A DNA stretch of 64,000 bases from an uncultured Bryobacterales bacterium (GCA_951813605.1 OX638379.1:1436471-1500470); one strand, 5' to 3'. Counted from the first letter of the stretch, positions 9,154-19,049 are shown. The notes: a model not told the origin generated them from the sequence alone. Numbers and translations are program-made.

Positions 9154-10680
9154 ATGAGATCGAAGGGCCGCAAATCGGGGGCGACGGACTGCAGGGCAAT
9201 CGCTCATTCGTCCAAGCGCCGTAACCGCGTAGCAATCGGCGGACCCCTGCGTGCCCTTTGCATCGCGATCGCTGCCCTCGCATCCGGGTGCGGCGGGGAG
9301 ACACCCCGGCGCTCCGCGATCGACCAGCGTCCGAACATCATCTGGATTCTCGCCGATGACCTGGGCTACGGAGACCTTGGATCCTATGGCCAGGAGAAAA
9401 TCCAAACCCCTCGCTTGGACAGGATGGCGTCCGAGGGAATGCGCTTCACCGACGCCTACGCCGGATTCACGGTGTGCGCACCGTCCCGAAGCGTTCTCAT
9501 GACAGGTCAGCACACCGGGCACACCCGGGTCCGGCGGAACGGCTCGCCCGGACTCTTGGACGGGGACGTTACGGTCGCCGAACTGCTTCGCGACGAGGGC
9601 TACGCTACGGCCTTGATCGGCAAGTGGGGGCTTGGCATGGAAGACTCGCCGGGAGCGCCATGGCAGCAGGGTTTCGAGCACTTCTACGGGTATCTCAGCC
9701 AAGGCCATGCACATAATTTCTACCCGGAATTCCTGATGCGCAACGGTGATCGCGTGCCGCTGCGAAATGTCGTGACGCGATCGTCTCGCTATGACGGCAT
9801 GAGCGGTGTCGCCACGGAACGGATCGACTACTCGCACGACCTATTAATGGACGACGCGCTGCAATGGATTGAATCGAATGCTGACGAGCCATTCTTCCTC
9901 TATCTGGCACTGACAATCCCTCACGCCAACAACGAAGCCGGAGGACGAAAGGGCGGGGGAGACCCGGGCCTCAGCAACATCGATGCCGATTTGGGGCCCC
10001 ATCGAGAGCGGATAGGCATGGAAGTGCCGGACGACGGAATCTATCGGGACGAAGACTGGCCTGGTCCGCAGAAGGGCACGGCGGCCATGATCACTCGAAT
10101 GGACGCCGGGGTCGGACAAGTGCTTGACCTCCTCCTGCGTTTGGGTATCGATGACAACACCGTCGTGTTCTTCAGCTCCGACAACGGCCCGCATGCGGAA
10201 GGCGGCAATGATCCGTTCTTTTTCGATTCAAACGGTCCGTTGCAGGGCTACAAGAGATCTTTGCACGATGGAGGAATCCGCGTGCCGACCATTATCCGCT
10301 GGCCCGACCACGTTCCGGCGGGTGCGGTTAGCGAAGTCCCGTGGTATTTCGCAGACTTCCTGCCCACCGTCGCGGAACTCGCAGGGTTTGAAGCGCCGAG
10401 CGGAATCGACGGCACCAGCATTTTGCCCGTCTTGCTGGGGCGGGAATCCGAGATTGGCGACCGCTTTCTTTACTGGGGTGGTACCCCGGGTAGGGCAGAG
10501 GCGGCGCGATGGGGCAAGTGGAAGGCGGTTCGCGAGGGGCCGGAGGAACCGTTGGAGCTATTCGATTTGACCGCGGACGCTGGCGAGGAGACGGATGTCG
10601 GGACCGACAACCCGGATGTCATGGCAGCAATCCTTGAATACATGGATCATGCCGTGACGGCTTTACCCGCGACTGATTAG
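9154..10680 (+). CDS. Lipoprotein arylsulfatase-type sulfatase
   Basis: This is a 508-residue type I sulfatase that hydrolyses sulfate esters, probably anchored in the envelope. The metal-binding start is PNIIWILADDLGYGDLG (about residue 60). The formylglycine motif is CAPSR, with C108 the residue converted to formylglycine. SSDNGPH and GGIRVPTIIRWP are also typical. Residues 30-46 form a hydrophobic core ending ALASGC, a good lipobox with acylated C46. A clear Shine-Dalgarno (GGGAGGGG) lies just before the ATG. The N-terminus is longer than usual, and a start nearer the hydrophobic core is possible. The substrate cannot be read. Confidence 0.9.
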   Translation: MRSKGRKSGATDCRAIAHSSKRRNRVAIGGPLRALCIAIAALASGCGGETPRRSAIDQRPNIIWILADDLGYGDLGSYGQEKIQTPRLDRMASEGMRFTDAYAGFTVCAPSRSVLMTGQHTGHTRVRRNGSPGLLDGDVTVAELLRDEGYATALIGKWGLGMEDSPGAPWQQGFEHFYGYLSQGHAHNFYPEFLMRNGDRVPLRNVVTRSSRYDGMSGVATERIDYSHDLLMDDALQWIESNADEPFFLYLALTIPHANNEAGGRKGGGDPGLSNIDADLGPHRERIGMEVPDDGIYRDEDWPGPQKGTAAMITRMDAGVGQVLDLLLRLGIDDNTVVFFSSDNGPHAEGGNDPFFFDSNGPLQGYKRSLHDGGIRVPTIIRWPDHVPAGAVSEVPWYFADFLPTVAELAGFEAPSGIDGTSILPVLLGRESEIGDRFLYWGGTPGRAEAARWGKWKAVREGPEEPLELFDLTADAGEETDVGTDNPDVMAAILEYMDHAVTALPATD

Positions 10681-11480
10681 AGTGCCGGTTCAGCCGCGAC
10701 ACTGCGTGAGATCCGATCTCGCAGCGTTGTATGCTCGATGTCGCCATTATTCTGCTTGAATTTGTGAAACTTCTTAGGTTGATTACGGCACAATTTAGAC
10801 TGTATTGTTGCAGAAATATCATCCCTATAGATTGGTTGTTTGGAGAATAATTCTCATAAATTGATACGATTCGGATCAAATATGTAGCAGATATCTCTCC
10901 CATAATGCGAACAAATTTGTACGGGATTGAACCGAGACAATAGTTTCTTACAATCAATCTTCAACAAATTGTTGCGCGGATCTTGCCAGTCGCCAAATAA
11001 TATGGGCCCGATATGGAGCGTGATTTTTGGAGGCCGATCCATACCAATACTGGAATTGGAAAACATTTATGCCGAATCCTGTCAAGTCGGGCGCTAGCGA
11101 GTTGACCCGCAGATTTCGTCGTGACGAGTGGGGAAGGCGCCTCGAGCGGGCACCTTCCGACATCTCGATCGGGATATTCGCTCTCGTCTACCAACATCGA
11201 GTGTCGGGTCACGGCATCGTCGCTCGAAGAGCTTAGTTGGAGAGTTAGCACGCTGAATCCGCTGAGGCAGATTCCAATGACCCCAGCCCGTGGCCCCGCT
11301 ACACGAAGAATCCGCATCGCCCACAATGCCTGAGTGGTTTTCCTTGGCGTTACGGTCGTGGTCGCCACCGAAGGCGTTTAGTTGTGAGCCCAGTTGCTGG
11401 GTGGACCGCCGGGAGTCTGTGCCTTGCCGATGACTCGGTGCTATAGTGACTCTGCCAATCGGAATACTAGGTGTCGTGAA
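10681..11480 (+). other. AT-rich intergenic block before gdhA
   Basis: No gene is supported in these 800 bases. By hand count, 10741-10980 is about 35 % GC, against roughly 60 % around it, and it holds many A/T runs with frequent stops in all frames. From about 11061 the composition returns to normal. The block may carry the gdhA promoter region. Together with the low-GC first part of gdhA it may be foreign or recombined DNA. Confidence 0.6.
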
Positions 11481-12842
11481 TTGACAAAGCAAGCATTAAG
11501 TGCTGTACAAGCAGATATCGATCAATTTATGCGAGGCTTGCGCCGTCGCAATCCTGGAGAGTACGAATTCCACCAAGCTGTTCAGGAGGTAGCGGAATGG
11601 ATTATTCCGTTTTGCCACGAGAACCAGCAATATCGGAAGGAGCAAATTCTCGAACGGATGACCGAACCCGATCGGGTGGTGATATTTCGAGTGACATGGG
11701 AAGATCGGCACGGAAATTTTCGTGCAAATCGTGCTTGGCGGGTCCAATTCAACAATGCAATAGGACCATATAAGGGGGGACTACGGTTCCATCCAAGCGT
11801 GACGTTAAGTGTTCTAAAGTTCCTTGGTTTCGAACAGGTTTTTAAGAACAGTTTGACGACCTTGCCGATGGGAGGAGCGAAGGGTGGCTCGAATTTCAAC
11901 CCCAAAGGCAAGACCGACCGCGAAGTCATGCGCTATTGCCACTCACTCATGGTGGAGCTGGCCCGCCATATAGGCGAGGACACCGACGTTCCGGCGGGCG
12001 ATATCGGGGTCGGCACACGTGAGATCAGCTACATGTTTGGAATGTACAAGCGGTTGGCGAACCGGTTTTCGGGAATCCTCACCGGCAAGGGTCTGGCATT
12101 CGGCGGCAGCCTAGTGCGCACGGAAGCTACCGGGTACGGCAGTGTCTACTTCATGCGGGAGATGCTTGCGACGCGCGGCGACGGGATCGAGGGCAAGACT
12201 GCCGTCGTGTCGGGCTCAGGAAACGTAGCGACCTACACCATCGAGAAGCTGGTCGAACTGGGTGCCAAGGTGGTTACCGCGTCCGACTCGGGAGGATTCG
12301 CGTACGATCCCGATGGAATCGATCTGGAGAAGCTTGAGTGGTTGAAGGATCTCAAGTTCGTCAGACGCGGCCGCATCCGTGAATACGCAGAGCACTTCGG
12401 CTGCGAATTCCACAAGCAGAGACCGCCTTGGTCCGTCCCTTGCGACTTAGCTTTCCCTTCCGCTACGCAGAACGAACTTAGCGGAGAGGATGCCAAAACG
12501 CTCTTGGAGAACGGCTTGATCGGTATCTGCGAGGGTGCAAACATGCCCACTGATCTTGAAGGTGTCCATCGATTCTTGAAGGCTAGAATTCTGTTCGGGC
12601 CGGCAAAGGCGGCGAATGCCGGAGGCGTCGCTGTTTCGGGCCTCGAACAAAGCCAGAACGCGCTTCGCATGAATTGGCCGCGGGCCGAAGTCAACAAGAG
12701 GCTCGAAGGCATCATGGGAGAAATTCATCGCAAGTGCGTTGAATACGGGGAAGACGGGGGCTGGATCAACTATGTCAGGGGTGCCAACATTGCGGGCTTC
12801 GTGAAAGTAGCTGACGCGATGCTCGCTTACGGCGCAGTCTAG
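11481..12842 (+). CDS. gdhA: NADP-type glutamate dehydrogenase
   Basis: This enzyme makes glutamate from 2-oxoglutarate and ammonium with NADPH, in the cytoplasm. The whole length matches the hexameric bacterial GdhA type (about 450 residues). Seen are NRAWRVQFNNAIGPYKGGLRFHPSV, LPMGGAKGGSNFNPKGK with catalytic Lys134, DTDVPAGDIGVG, the Rossmann motif VSGSGNVA, GANMPT and GANIAGFVKVADAM at the C-terminus. I chose the TTG at 11481, which gives 453 residues and the expected N-terminus. In-frame starts further up (11394) add unrelated sequence, and an ATG at 11529 would clip the first helix. The first 380 bases are about 48 % GC by hand count, while the rest is above 60 %. Confidence 0.95.
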   Translation: MTKQALSAVQADIDQFMRGLRRRNPGEYEFHQAVQEVAEWIIPFCHENQQYRKEQILERMTEPDRVVIFRVTWEDRHGNFRANRAWRVQFNNAIGPYKGGLRFHPSVTLSVLKFLGFEQVFKNSLTTLPMGGAKGGSNFNPKGKTDREVMRYCHSLMVELARHIGEDTDVPAGDIGVGTREISYMFGMYKRLANRFSGILTGKGLAFGGSLVRTEATGYGSVYFMREMLATRGDGIEGKTAVVSGSGNVATYTIEKLVELGAKVVTASDSGGFAYDPDGIDLEKLEWLKDLKFVRRGRIREYAEHFGCEFHKQRPPWSVPCDLAFPSATQNELSGEDAKTLLENGLIGICEGANMPTDLEGVHRFLKARILFGPAKAANAGGVAVSGLEQSQNALRMNWPRAEVNKRLEGIMGEIHRKCVEYGEDGGWINYVRGANIAGFVKVADAMLAYGAV

Positions 12843-13180
12843 CGTTGCGTGGCGGCACTTCCGATGGCCTGCGCCCGCGGCAATTCGATTCCCGTGACGA
12901 CCTGATCCGTGAATCTCAAGTCCCAAATGCACATGGGTAGCTTGGCCGCATCGGCTGGCGGTGTCTCGATGTCGAGTCCTCAGACATTCAGCTCGCCGCT
13001 AGCTCGCTTATGGAAAACCTTTCGGACGCATTCGGTCCAGCAAGTTTCGAAGCCTTCGGGCCGAAATCCCGAGCGATCCGGGATAGCAGCGACTGCAGCA
13101 CGGACCAAAGCCATTCCGAAGCTTCGAGACGCACCGGCCTGGAAAGTTCGGAGTCTCCGATGGCCGACTCGAGGCCCTCG
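12843..13180. other. Gap between convergent genes
   Basis: These 338 bases separate the converging ends of gdhA and the nitroreductase gene. Reading frames are open by chance because of high GC, but none has recognisable protein sequence or a ribosome site. I see no clear T-tailed hairpin. Confidence 0.5.
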
Positions 13181-13792
13181 TCAAAGTCCGGGCTCGCTCC
13201 ACTCGGTGCCGAACACGAACTTGTTAACTGGTCGGCGCGTGCGCGGGCTCTGGTCTCGTACTTGCAGTTCCGGCGCTGCTGTGCCTAGGTCGGACCGGTA
13301 GCCCAGCGCTAGCCCTGTGACAGCTTCGAATCCGTCCGGGATCGCAAACACCTTTCGTGCCTTGTGGGGTAGGATCCCGGCCATTTGGTGCACGAAGACC
13401 TTCCGGCTTGTCGCCTCAAATGTGAGACTCGCGGACGCCAGTCCCAGGTCGTGCTGAGCGACACGGTTGCTCCTGCCGTTGCGAGAGAACTTGGTACTGA
13501 TGCATCCCAAAGCGAGAACCGGGACTTGCCGTGCCCAGGCTTGGTTCCCTTCGAGCAAGCAACTCAGGACCTTGTCGAAGTCCTCCGCCCGATCACGAGT
13601 CGCTACGACGTAGCGCCAAGGCTGTTCATTAAACGAGGAGGGTGCCCAGCGTGCCGCTTCAAAGATCGAAAGAAGGTCGGCCCGAGGTATCAGGCGCCTC
13701 GAGAAAGAGTACGGACTCCAGCGTGCCGAGATGAGTTCATGGACAGCATGGTCCATTGAAGCATCCTTAGACATGAATCCAGTATCGGACAT
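13181..13792 (-). CDS. Nitroreductase-family FMN flavoprotein
   Basis: This is a flavin-dependent NAD(P)H oxidoreductase of the nitroreductase fold. Its physiological substrate is not readable. The FMN-binding start SARWSPYSFSRRLIP and EAARWAPSSFNEQPWRYVVA are both classic, as are the HDLGLASASLTFEA helix, PDGFEAVTGLALGYRSD and the RRPVNKFVFGTEWSEP C-terminus. At about 200 residues it is full length. Three in-frame ATGs (MSDTGF, MSKDAS, MDHAVH) lie within 13 codons, so the exact start is uncertain. It converges with gdhA. Confidence 0.9.
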   Translation of the reverse strand: MSDTGFMSKDASMDHAVHELISARWSPYSFSRRLIPRADLLSIFEAARWAPSSFNEQPWRYVVATRDRAEDFDKVLSCLLEGNQAWARQVPVLALGCISTKFSRNGRSNRVAQHDLGLASASLTFEATSRKVFVHQMAGILPHKARKVFAIPDGFEAVTGLALGYRSDLGTAAPELQVRDQSPRTRRPVNKFVFGTEWSEPGL

Positions 13793-14252
13793 TCTGGACC
13801 TTGGCCTAGGGCTTAGAGGCGAAGGTGGGCTAACTGCTTGAATAACAATATTTTAGGTTCCGCTATCGTGGCGCCTGAATCGTGAGGCTGCCATGTTCGC
13901 AACCGTGCGCCCCAATGGCCATTAGAGATTCTCCCGCAGTGGGCAAGCTGCTCTGTCGATCCCCGTCGTGGCCGCCATCGAGTGCTGGGGCCGCTGCAAG
14001 ACGGGCCGGGCACAGCGGGATGGCTTGGCGGCACAGATATGTAGTGCAGGACTGACGGAAATAATGTGCGCGAGGTTGACCCGCCGCGTCAACGTGCCGA
14101 GAGTTTGACTCTTCCAGCTCGTCCGTGGCAAGCGCGAGCTCCGTGCCATTTCACACTCAATCTGCTTCGCGCGCTTCGTTTAACATGAACCGGACGGCTG
14201 CGGATTTCGAGCCGCGGCTGGTCACACCCTACGTCAAAGCGAAGAAGACACC
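13793..14252. other. Non-coding stretch
   Basis: No supported gene lies in these 460 bases between the nitroreductase start and the small membrane protein. A short AT-rich patch near 13840-13860 may belong to the nitroreductase promoter. Nothing else recognisable was seen. Confidence 0.45.
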
Positions 14253-14522
14253 ATGAAGATTTCGTCTGTCGCGCTCGGACTCACGCTCGGGATCCTATGG
14301 GGAGCAGCGATGTGCGTCATCGGCGCGATTCACTCGATCTTTCCTGGATACGGGGCGGAGTTCTTTCGATTGATGGCATCGATCTATCCCGGAATCGCCG
14401 GAACGGGGGAGTTGAGCGACATCGTTGTCGCCACACTCTACGGGCTGCTGGACGGGTTCTTTTTTGGCTTCTTGATGGCCTGGCTCTACAATTTTGCCCT
14501 CAAAAAGGTCGTTCGGCGTTGA
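14253..14522 (+). CDS. Small membrane protein with two helices
   Basis: This 89-residue protein has two long hydrophobic segments, about residues 4-28 (LGLTLGILWGAAMCVIGAIHSIF) and 62-82 (TLYGLLDGFFFGFLMAWLYNFAL), with a basic C-terminal tail KKVVRR. The pattern LGLxLGILWG ... GLLDGFxxGxxxAWLYN recurs in small bacterial membrane proteins that databases sometimes label bacteriophage holin-like. No phage gene is nearby, so I would not infer lysis. A purine-rich GAAGAAG lies just upstream of the ATG. Confidence 0.75.
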   Translation: MKISSVALGLTLGILWGAAMCVIGAIHSIFPGYGAEFFRLMASIYPGIAGTGELSDIVVATLYGLLDGFFFGFLMAWLYNFALKKVVRR

Positions 14523-14904
14523 TGAAGGCAAAGCCACCCAGCGCTGCATCGGTTTCATACCTTCGGTCCACAGATCGTGCGGTCGCTCCTCTAGCCGGAC
14601 GGGCCCGGCGGGACGGGTACTGCCTCCGTGCACTACACCCAGCCTAGTATTCGGTTAGCTGCCTTCGCGTGCGTGAGTCCATCGTTGATTCCGCGGTCCT
14701 CGTTAGCGGGATCCACGATCCATCGCCATGCATCGACGAGTCGCGCGCAGGGTCTTTGAAGGTGGCCGCCTTACCAGGGCGGGGCGAGCGCTTCGTTCGC
14801 TGGGATTTTCGCGCTTCCAGCGGTTCCGTCTAATGTGTCATCGGTTCGAATTCCACGGTGCAATCCTACGAGAACACAGGCGCAGGCAATTATATACTGG
14901 GTCC
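14523..14904 (+). other. Upstream region of the PSD1 gene
   Basis: No gene is supported here. An in-frame ATG at 14728 could extend the PSD1 protein by 59 residues, but that extension is Arg-rich, with no signal peptide at its start. TATATACT at 14891-14898 just before the chosen start is the best -10-like sequence in the stretch. Confidence 0.4.
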
Positions 14905-17637
14905 ATGGCTCTATTCGGGGTGAAGCTGGCTGTTGGAACCCTAGCGTTTGTCGTGATCTCGCACGGTGCCGAGACCGTGACGGGAGACGGATTGGAGTTC
15001 TTCGAGACGAAGATTCGACCGGTCTTAGTCAACAACTGCTACGTGTGTCACTCCGCCGAGGCAAAGACCCGGATGGGCGGCCTAAGCCTAGACACGCGCG
15101 AGGGCATCCGGGAAGGTGGGCAGCGAGGTCACGCTGTGGTGCCCTCGGATGTCGAGTCAAGCCTGATCATCGAAGCATTGCGCTATGACGGAGTCCTCAG
15201 AATGCCGCCCACCGGAAGGCTTTCGGATGAAGTCGTACAGAATCTTGCGAAGTGGATCGAAATGGGCGCGCCGGACCCGCGTGAACTCAAGGCGCGGGTG
15301 GTTACTAGCAACATCGATCTGGAGGAAGGCAGGCAGTATTGGGCTTTTCAAGCGCCGAGCAACGAGCCTCCCCCGGCTGTCCGGGACATTGCGTGGCCCC
15401 GCGGCGCGATCGACCAGCACGTTCTCGCCGGACTGGAATCGAACGGATTGCGCCCAGCACCCGATGCCAAGAAGGAAGACCTTCTTCGGCGCGTAACATT
15501 CGATCTCACCGGACTGCCTCCGACGCCCGGGGAGTTGGAGGCGTTCCTGAACGACCAGAGCGAGGGCGCATACGTCAACGTCGTGAACAGGCTCCTCGAC
15601 TCAGATCGCTTTGGAGAGCGTTGGGGTCGGCATTGGCTAGATGTCGTCAGGTACGCCGACACCGTGGGAAGAACTCGCAATCTGCCGTTTCCTGTGGCGT
15701 GGAAGTACCGGGACTACGTAATCCGCTCGTTTAACGACGACAAGCCTTATGACACGTTCATTCGGCAGCAGATTGCCGGAGACCTGCTGCCCCACTCCAG
15801 ACCGGAAGAGCGTGTCGAGAACCAGATCGCAACCGGTTTTCTCGCGATTGGCGCGCACGACCTGAACGAGCCGGATGCCAAGCAGTTTGAAATGGATGTC
15901 GCCGACGAGATGATCAACATCTCTACGCGCTCGATACTCGCGCTAAGCGTCGGGTGCGCACGCTGCCACGACCACAAGTTCGACCCCATCCCCACCAAGG
16001 ACTACTATGCACTGGCCGGGATTTTCCGCAGTTCCGAAGTCCGGAGCGGTCTTCGCCGAAGGCCAAGGTTCAACGCGGGCTACTTCCGAGTGGAGAAGTT
16101 GGTCAGGTTGGACGGAGTGTCCGAATTTTCGATTGAGAATGCTGCGGAAGTCCGGGCCGAGCGTGATCGCCTTTGGGCGGAGTTGCAAGCCGCCGAACAA
16201 GCTCGCGACAGACAGAAGTGCCGCGAGTTCTCCCGGGCGCTAGGGAAGCTGCCGCTTCCCGAGAATCTAGCGATGGGAGTCGTCGAGGCCGCCAAGCCAG
16301 TTGCGATGCGGGTCAATGTCGGAGGCGATCCGCACACGCTGGGCGAGCCAGTCCGCCGGGGATTCGTGCAGGCATTGTTCCCCTCTGACGCGTCGCTTCC
16401 GGAGGTCGGCAAGCGAGAGAGCGGGCGTGTGCAGCTGGCCGATTGGCTGACACGGCATGACAATCCACTGACTTCTCGCGTGATGGTGAACCGGGTTTGG
16501 CACCATCTCTTCGGGAAGGGCATCGTGGCGACCGTGGACAACTTCGGTGCCATGGGCCGCCAGCCCACGAACGCTGCGCTGCTCGATTATTTGGCCGTGC
16601 AATTCATGGGCCAAGGATGGTCGGTGAAGAGCCTGATCCGCGAAATCGCGCTCAGTCGCACCTACCGTCTTTCGACGGACTTCGACGAGGCCAACTTCGA
16701 GGTGGACCCGGACAATGACCACCTGTGGCGGGCAAACTTGCGGCGCTTGGAGGCCGAGTTGTTGCGCGACTCAGTCCTCCTAGTGAGCGGGGAGTTACAA
16801 GCGGGTCCGCCACCTCCGTCGCCGCTCCGCGGATTCGATCGGAATCAACTGATCAATTCCCGAAACAAGCAGCTGGAGCCGTGGGAGGTACGAGACACCT
16901 ACCGCAGCGTCTACGTGCCCGTGATCCGGAACGAAGCGAATCGGTTCTTCGAGGTATTTGACTTTCCGGAGCCGAGTGAAACGCACGGTGCACGCGACGT
17001 GACGACTGGGCCCGGGCAAGCGCTGTTCATGATGAATAACGAGTTTGTCCGTGGTCACGCGAGCATCGCGGCCGAGCGGCTGCTAGCGAGGCCCTTCGAC
17101 AACAGCCAACGGGTCCAGTACGTTTTCCGCCAAGTCCTGTCTAGGGACCCCAGCGACGGGGAGTCCAGTCGAGCGATGCAACGGATTGAGGAGATCGCGA
17201 AGTCGATCGCTACTGAAAGCGGGGACCCATCTGACCGCTCGGCCGCAAAGGCGTGGATCGGGGGGATGTTGGCCGCCGCCTTTGACCGGCAGATCCACGA
17301 CGACGAGACGTCGGATGCGATGGACTATCTCGCGAGCCAGCGGCCGGGTGCCGATAGGTCGGCCGCCGCGGCCGCCGCCGCGATCATGGACGAAGCAGGA
17401 GCGCTCCGCAGGGACATTGCGCAGGGCATCATCGAGACTGCGATCGGGCGCAGTATGACTCGCGAAGAGCGTGTCAAGGTGGGCAAGAACCTTCGGGGAT
17501 GGCAGAAGCGCGAGCGCGCGAGCTACGACGAAGGATACCCGGGGCTCCTGGCTCTTTCCCCGAGCCCCGAACAAGAAGCGTGGACCCGCTTGTATCAAGC
17601 TCTGTACAACAGCGCGGAGTTCCGTTTCCGCAACTGA
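14905..17637 (+). CDS. PSD1/PSCyt1-type secreted protein (DUF1549-DUF1553) with heme motifs
   Basis: This protein of about 910 residues belongs to the Planctomycete-cytochrome-C family, which is also common in Solibacter-like acidobacteria. From the ATG at 14905 there is a signal peptide (MALFGVKLAVGTLAFVV). A PSCyt1 cytochrome segment follows with the CxxCH heme motif CYVCH, then a DUF1549 region (FGERWGRHWLDVVRYADT) with a second CxxCH (CARCH), and a DUF1553 C-terminal part (NPLTSRVMVNRVWHHLFGKGIV, SVYVPVIRNE). It is exported and probably binds c-type heme; its reaction is not established. The DUF1501 gene starts 26 bases downstream, the usual pairing for these families, so the two are probably one operon and one functional unit. 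Confidence 0.9.
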   Translation: MALFGVKLAVGTLAFVVISHGAETVTGDGLEFFETKIRPVLVNNCYVCHSAEAKTRMGGLSLDTREGIREGGQRGHAVVPSDVESSLIIEALRYDGVLRMPPTGRLSDEVVQNLAKWIEMGAPDPRELKARVVTSNIDLEEGRQYWAFQAPSNEPPPAVRDIAWPRGAIDQHVLAGLESNGLRPAPDAKKEDLLRRVTFDLTGLPPTPGELEAFLNDQSEGAYVNVVNRLLDSDRFGERWGRHWLDVVRYADTVGRTRNLPFPVAWKYRDYVIRSFNDDKPYDTFIRQQIAGDLLPHSRPEERVENQIATGFLAIGAHDLNEPDAKQFEMDVADEMINISTRSILALSVGCARCHDHKFDPIPTKDYYALAGIFRSSEVRSGLRRRPRFNAGYFRVEKLVRLDGVSEFSIENAAEVRAERDRLWAELQAAEQARDRQKCREFSRALGKLPLPENLAMGVVEAAKPVAMRVNVGGDPHTLGEPVRRGFVQALFPSDASLPEVGKRESGRVQLADWLTRHDNPLTSRVMVNRVWHHLFGKGIVATVDNFGAMGRQPTNAALLDYLAVQFMGQGWSVKSLIREIALSRTYRLSTDFDEANFEVDPDNDHLWRANLRRLEAELLRDSVLLVSGELQAGPPPPSPLRGFDRNQLINSRNKQLEPWEVRDTYRSVYVPVIRNEANRFFEVFDFPEPSETHGARDVTTGPGQALFMMNNEFVRGHASIAAERLLARPFDNSQRVQYVFRQVLSRDPSDGESSRAMQRIEEIAKSIATESGDPSDRSAAKAWIGGMLAAAFDRQIHDDETSDAMDYLASQRPGADRSAAAAAAAIMDEAGALRRDIAQGIIETAIGRSMTREERVKVGKNLRGWQKRERASYDEGYPGLLALSPSPEQEAWTRLYQALYNSAEFRFRN

Positions 17638-17663
17638 TTGATCCAGAATCGAGAGGAAAAGGG

Positions 17664-19049
17664 ATGCTAGAAACATTGCAGGACCGCAGGGGATTCTTGA
17701 GGCGAGCCGCCGCCGGATTCGGATACACGGCCTTTGCTGGAGTTGCAGCAATGGACTCGTTAAGGGCGAACGGCCCTGAGAATCCGCTTTCGCCCAAAGC
17801 CCCCCACTTCGAGCCGAAAGCGAAGCGGGTCATTTTCCTGTTCATGCAGGGCGCGCCCACGCAGCACGAAACATTTGACTACAATCCCGAGCTGGCCAAG
17901 TATGCCGGCAAGCATACGGAGATGGATCTCGCAATCGGCAAGCAAGGCGGCAAGATCCTGCCGGCCGTCTTTGACTTCGTTCCGAGCGGAAAGAGCGGTC
18001 TACCGATCTCCGAAATCTTCCCGCACTTAAGACAGCATGCGGATGATTTGTGCCTGCTCAACGGCATGCACACCGACTCGCCGGCCCATCCCCAAGCGTC
18101 GATTTTCACGCATACGGGCAGCATCACGTTCGTCCGGCCGTCGATGGGGTCTTGGGTCGTGTATGGCCTCGGCTCAGAAAATCAGGACCTGCCGGGCTTC
18201 GTGACGATGAATCCGCCGCCGGTCGGGGGTGCATCGCTTTATGGTTCCGCGTTTCTCCCTGCCACCTATCAGGGGACGAAGCTCAATATTGCTGAAGGCC
18301 AGGACCCGGTCGAGAACATACGTAACTTGCGCCTGGGATTGGAGGCACAGCGACGTCAGCTGGATTACGTGCAGGAACTGAACCGGGGACTTCTAGACCG
18401 CACAGCCGATAACGACCAGGTCGAGGGCGTGATCCAATCCTACGAGCTAGCGTTCCGAATGCAGACGGCGGTGCCCGAAGCCATGGACCTAGTGTCGGAG
18501 CCGGAGAGCGTCCGTGAGATGTACGGCCTGGACCGGGACGAGACGCGCACATTCGGCACGCAGTGTCTGCTCGCTAGGCGAATGGCCGAACAAGGGGTTC
18601 GGTTCATCGAGCTAGGGCATCGCGGCTGGGACCAGCACAACAACCTGCGCAAGCGCCTGAAAGCCAATGCCGACGCGGTTGACAAGCCGATCGCGGCACT
18701 GCTCGCGGATCTCAAGCAGCGGGGGATGCTCGACGAGACGCTGATCGTCTGGGGCGGGGAATTCGGACGCTCAACTTACGAACAGAACGACAAGAGCGAC
18801 GGTCGGCGTCACAATAATCGCGGCTACACGATGTGGATGGCCGGTGGCGGAGTCAAGGGTGGGATGCGCTACGGGCGGTCCGACGAGCATGGCGTGGCCG
18901 TGGAGAACCGGGTGCATCTGCACGACTTGCACGCGACGATGCTCCACCAGCTCGGCTTGGATCACACCAAGCTGACCTACCGCTATGCCGGACGGGACTT
19001 CCGGTTGACGGATGTTCACGGGCGCGTAGTGCAGGAGATTCTTGTCTAA
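17664..19049 (+). CDS. DUF1501-family Tat-exported protein
   Basis: This is a 461-residue DUF1501 protein with a sulfatase/alkaline-phosphatase-like fold. The Tat signal is DRRGFLRRAAAGFGYTA. Family blocks include KRVIFLFMQGAPTQHETFDY near the N-terminus, FIELGHRGWDQHNN and LDETLIVWGGEFGRSTYEQ, and a C-terminal HDLHATMLHQLGLDH. Asp/His residues in these blocks are likely metal ligands, by analogy with the alkaline phosphatase superfamily. The ATG at 17664 follows a GAGAGG ribosome site; longer starts would overlap the PSD1 gene. It sits 26 bases after the PSD1 stop and is very likely co-transcribed. The substrate is unknown. Confidence 0.9.
   Translation: MLETLQDRRGFLRRAAAGFGYTAFAGVAAMDSLRANGPENPLSPKAPHFEPKAKRVIFLFMQGAPTQHETFDYNPELAKYAGKHTEMDLAIGKQGGKILPAVFDFVPSGKSGLPISEIFPHLRQHADDLCLLNGMHTDSPAHPQASIFTHTGSITFVRPSMGSWVVYGLGSENQDLPGFVTMNPPPVGGASLYGSAFLPATYQGTKLNIAEGQDPVENIRNLRLGLEAQRRQLDYVQELNRGLLDRTADNDQVEGVIQSYELAFRMQTAVPEAMDLVSEPESVREMYGLDRDETRTFGTQCLLARRMAEQGVRFIELGHRGWDQHNNLRKRLKANADAVDKPIAALLADLKQRGMLDETLIVWGGEFGRSTYEQNDKSDGRRHNNRGYTMWMAGGGVKGGMRYGRSDEHGVAVENRVHLHDLHATMLHQLGLDHTKLTYRYAGRDFRLTDVHGRVVQEILV

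Noticed and set aside
8824..9837. A 337-residue reverse open frame across the start of the lipoprotein sulfatase
   Set aside because: It is antisense to a well-supported sulfatase and to the Lgt-like remnant, with no recognisable domain.
10619..10957. A reverse-strand open frame in the AT-rich block before gdhA
   Set aside because: It overlaps the sulfatase 3' end, has no ribosome site, and its composition reflects AT-rich DNA rather than a protein.
14253..14522. A phage holin as evidence for a prophage
   Set aside because: The small membrane protein has a holin-like pattern only. No endolysin, integrase, terminase or structural gene is nearby.
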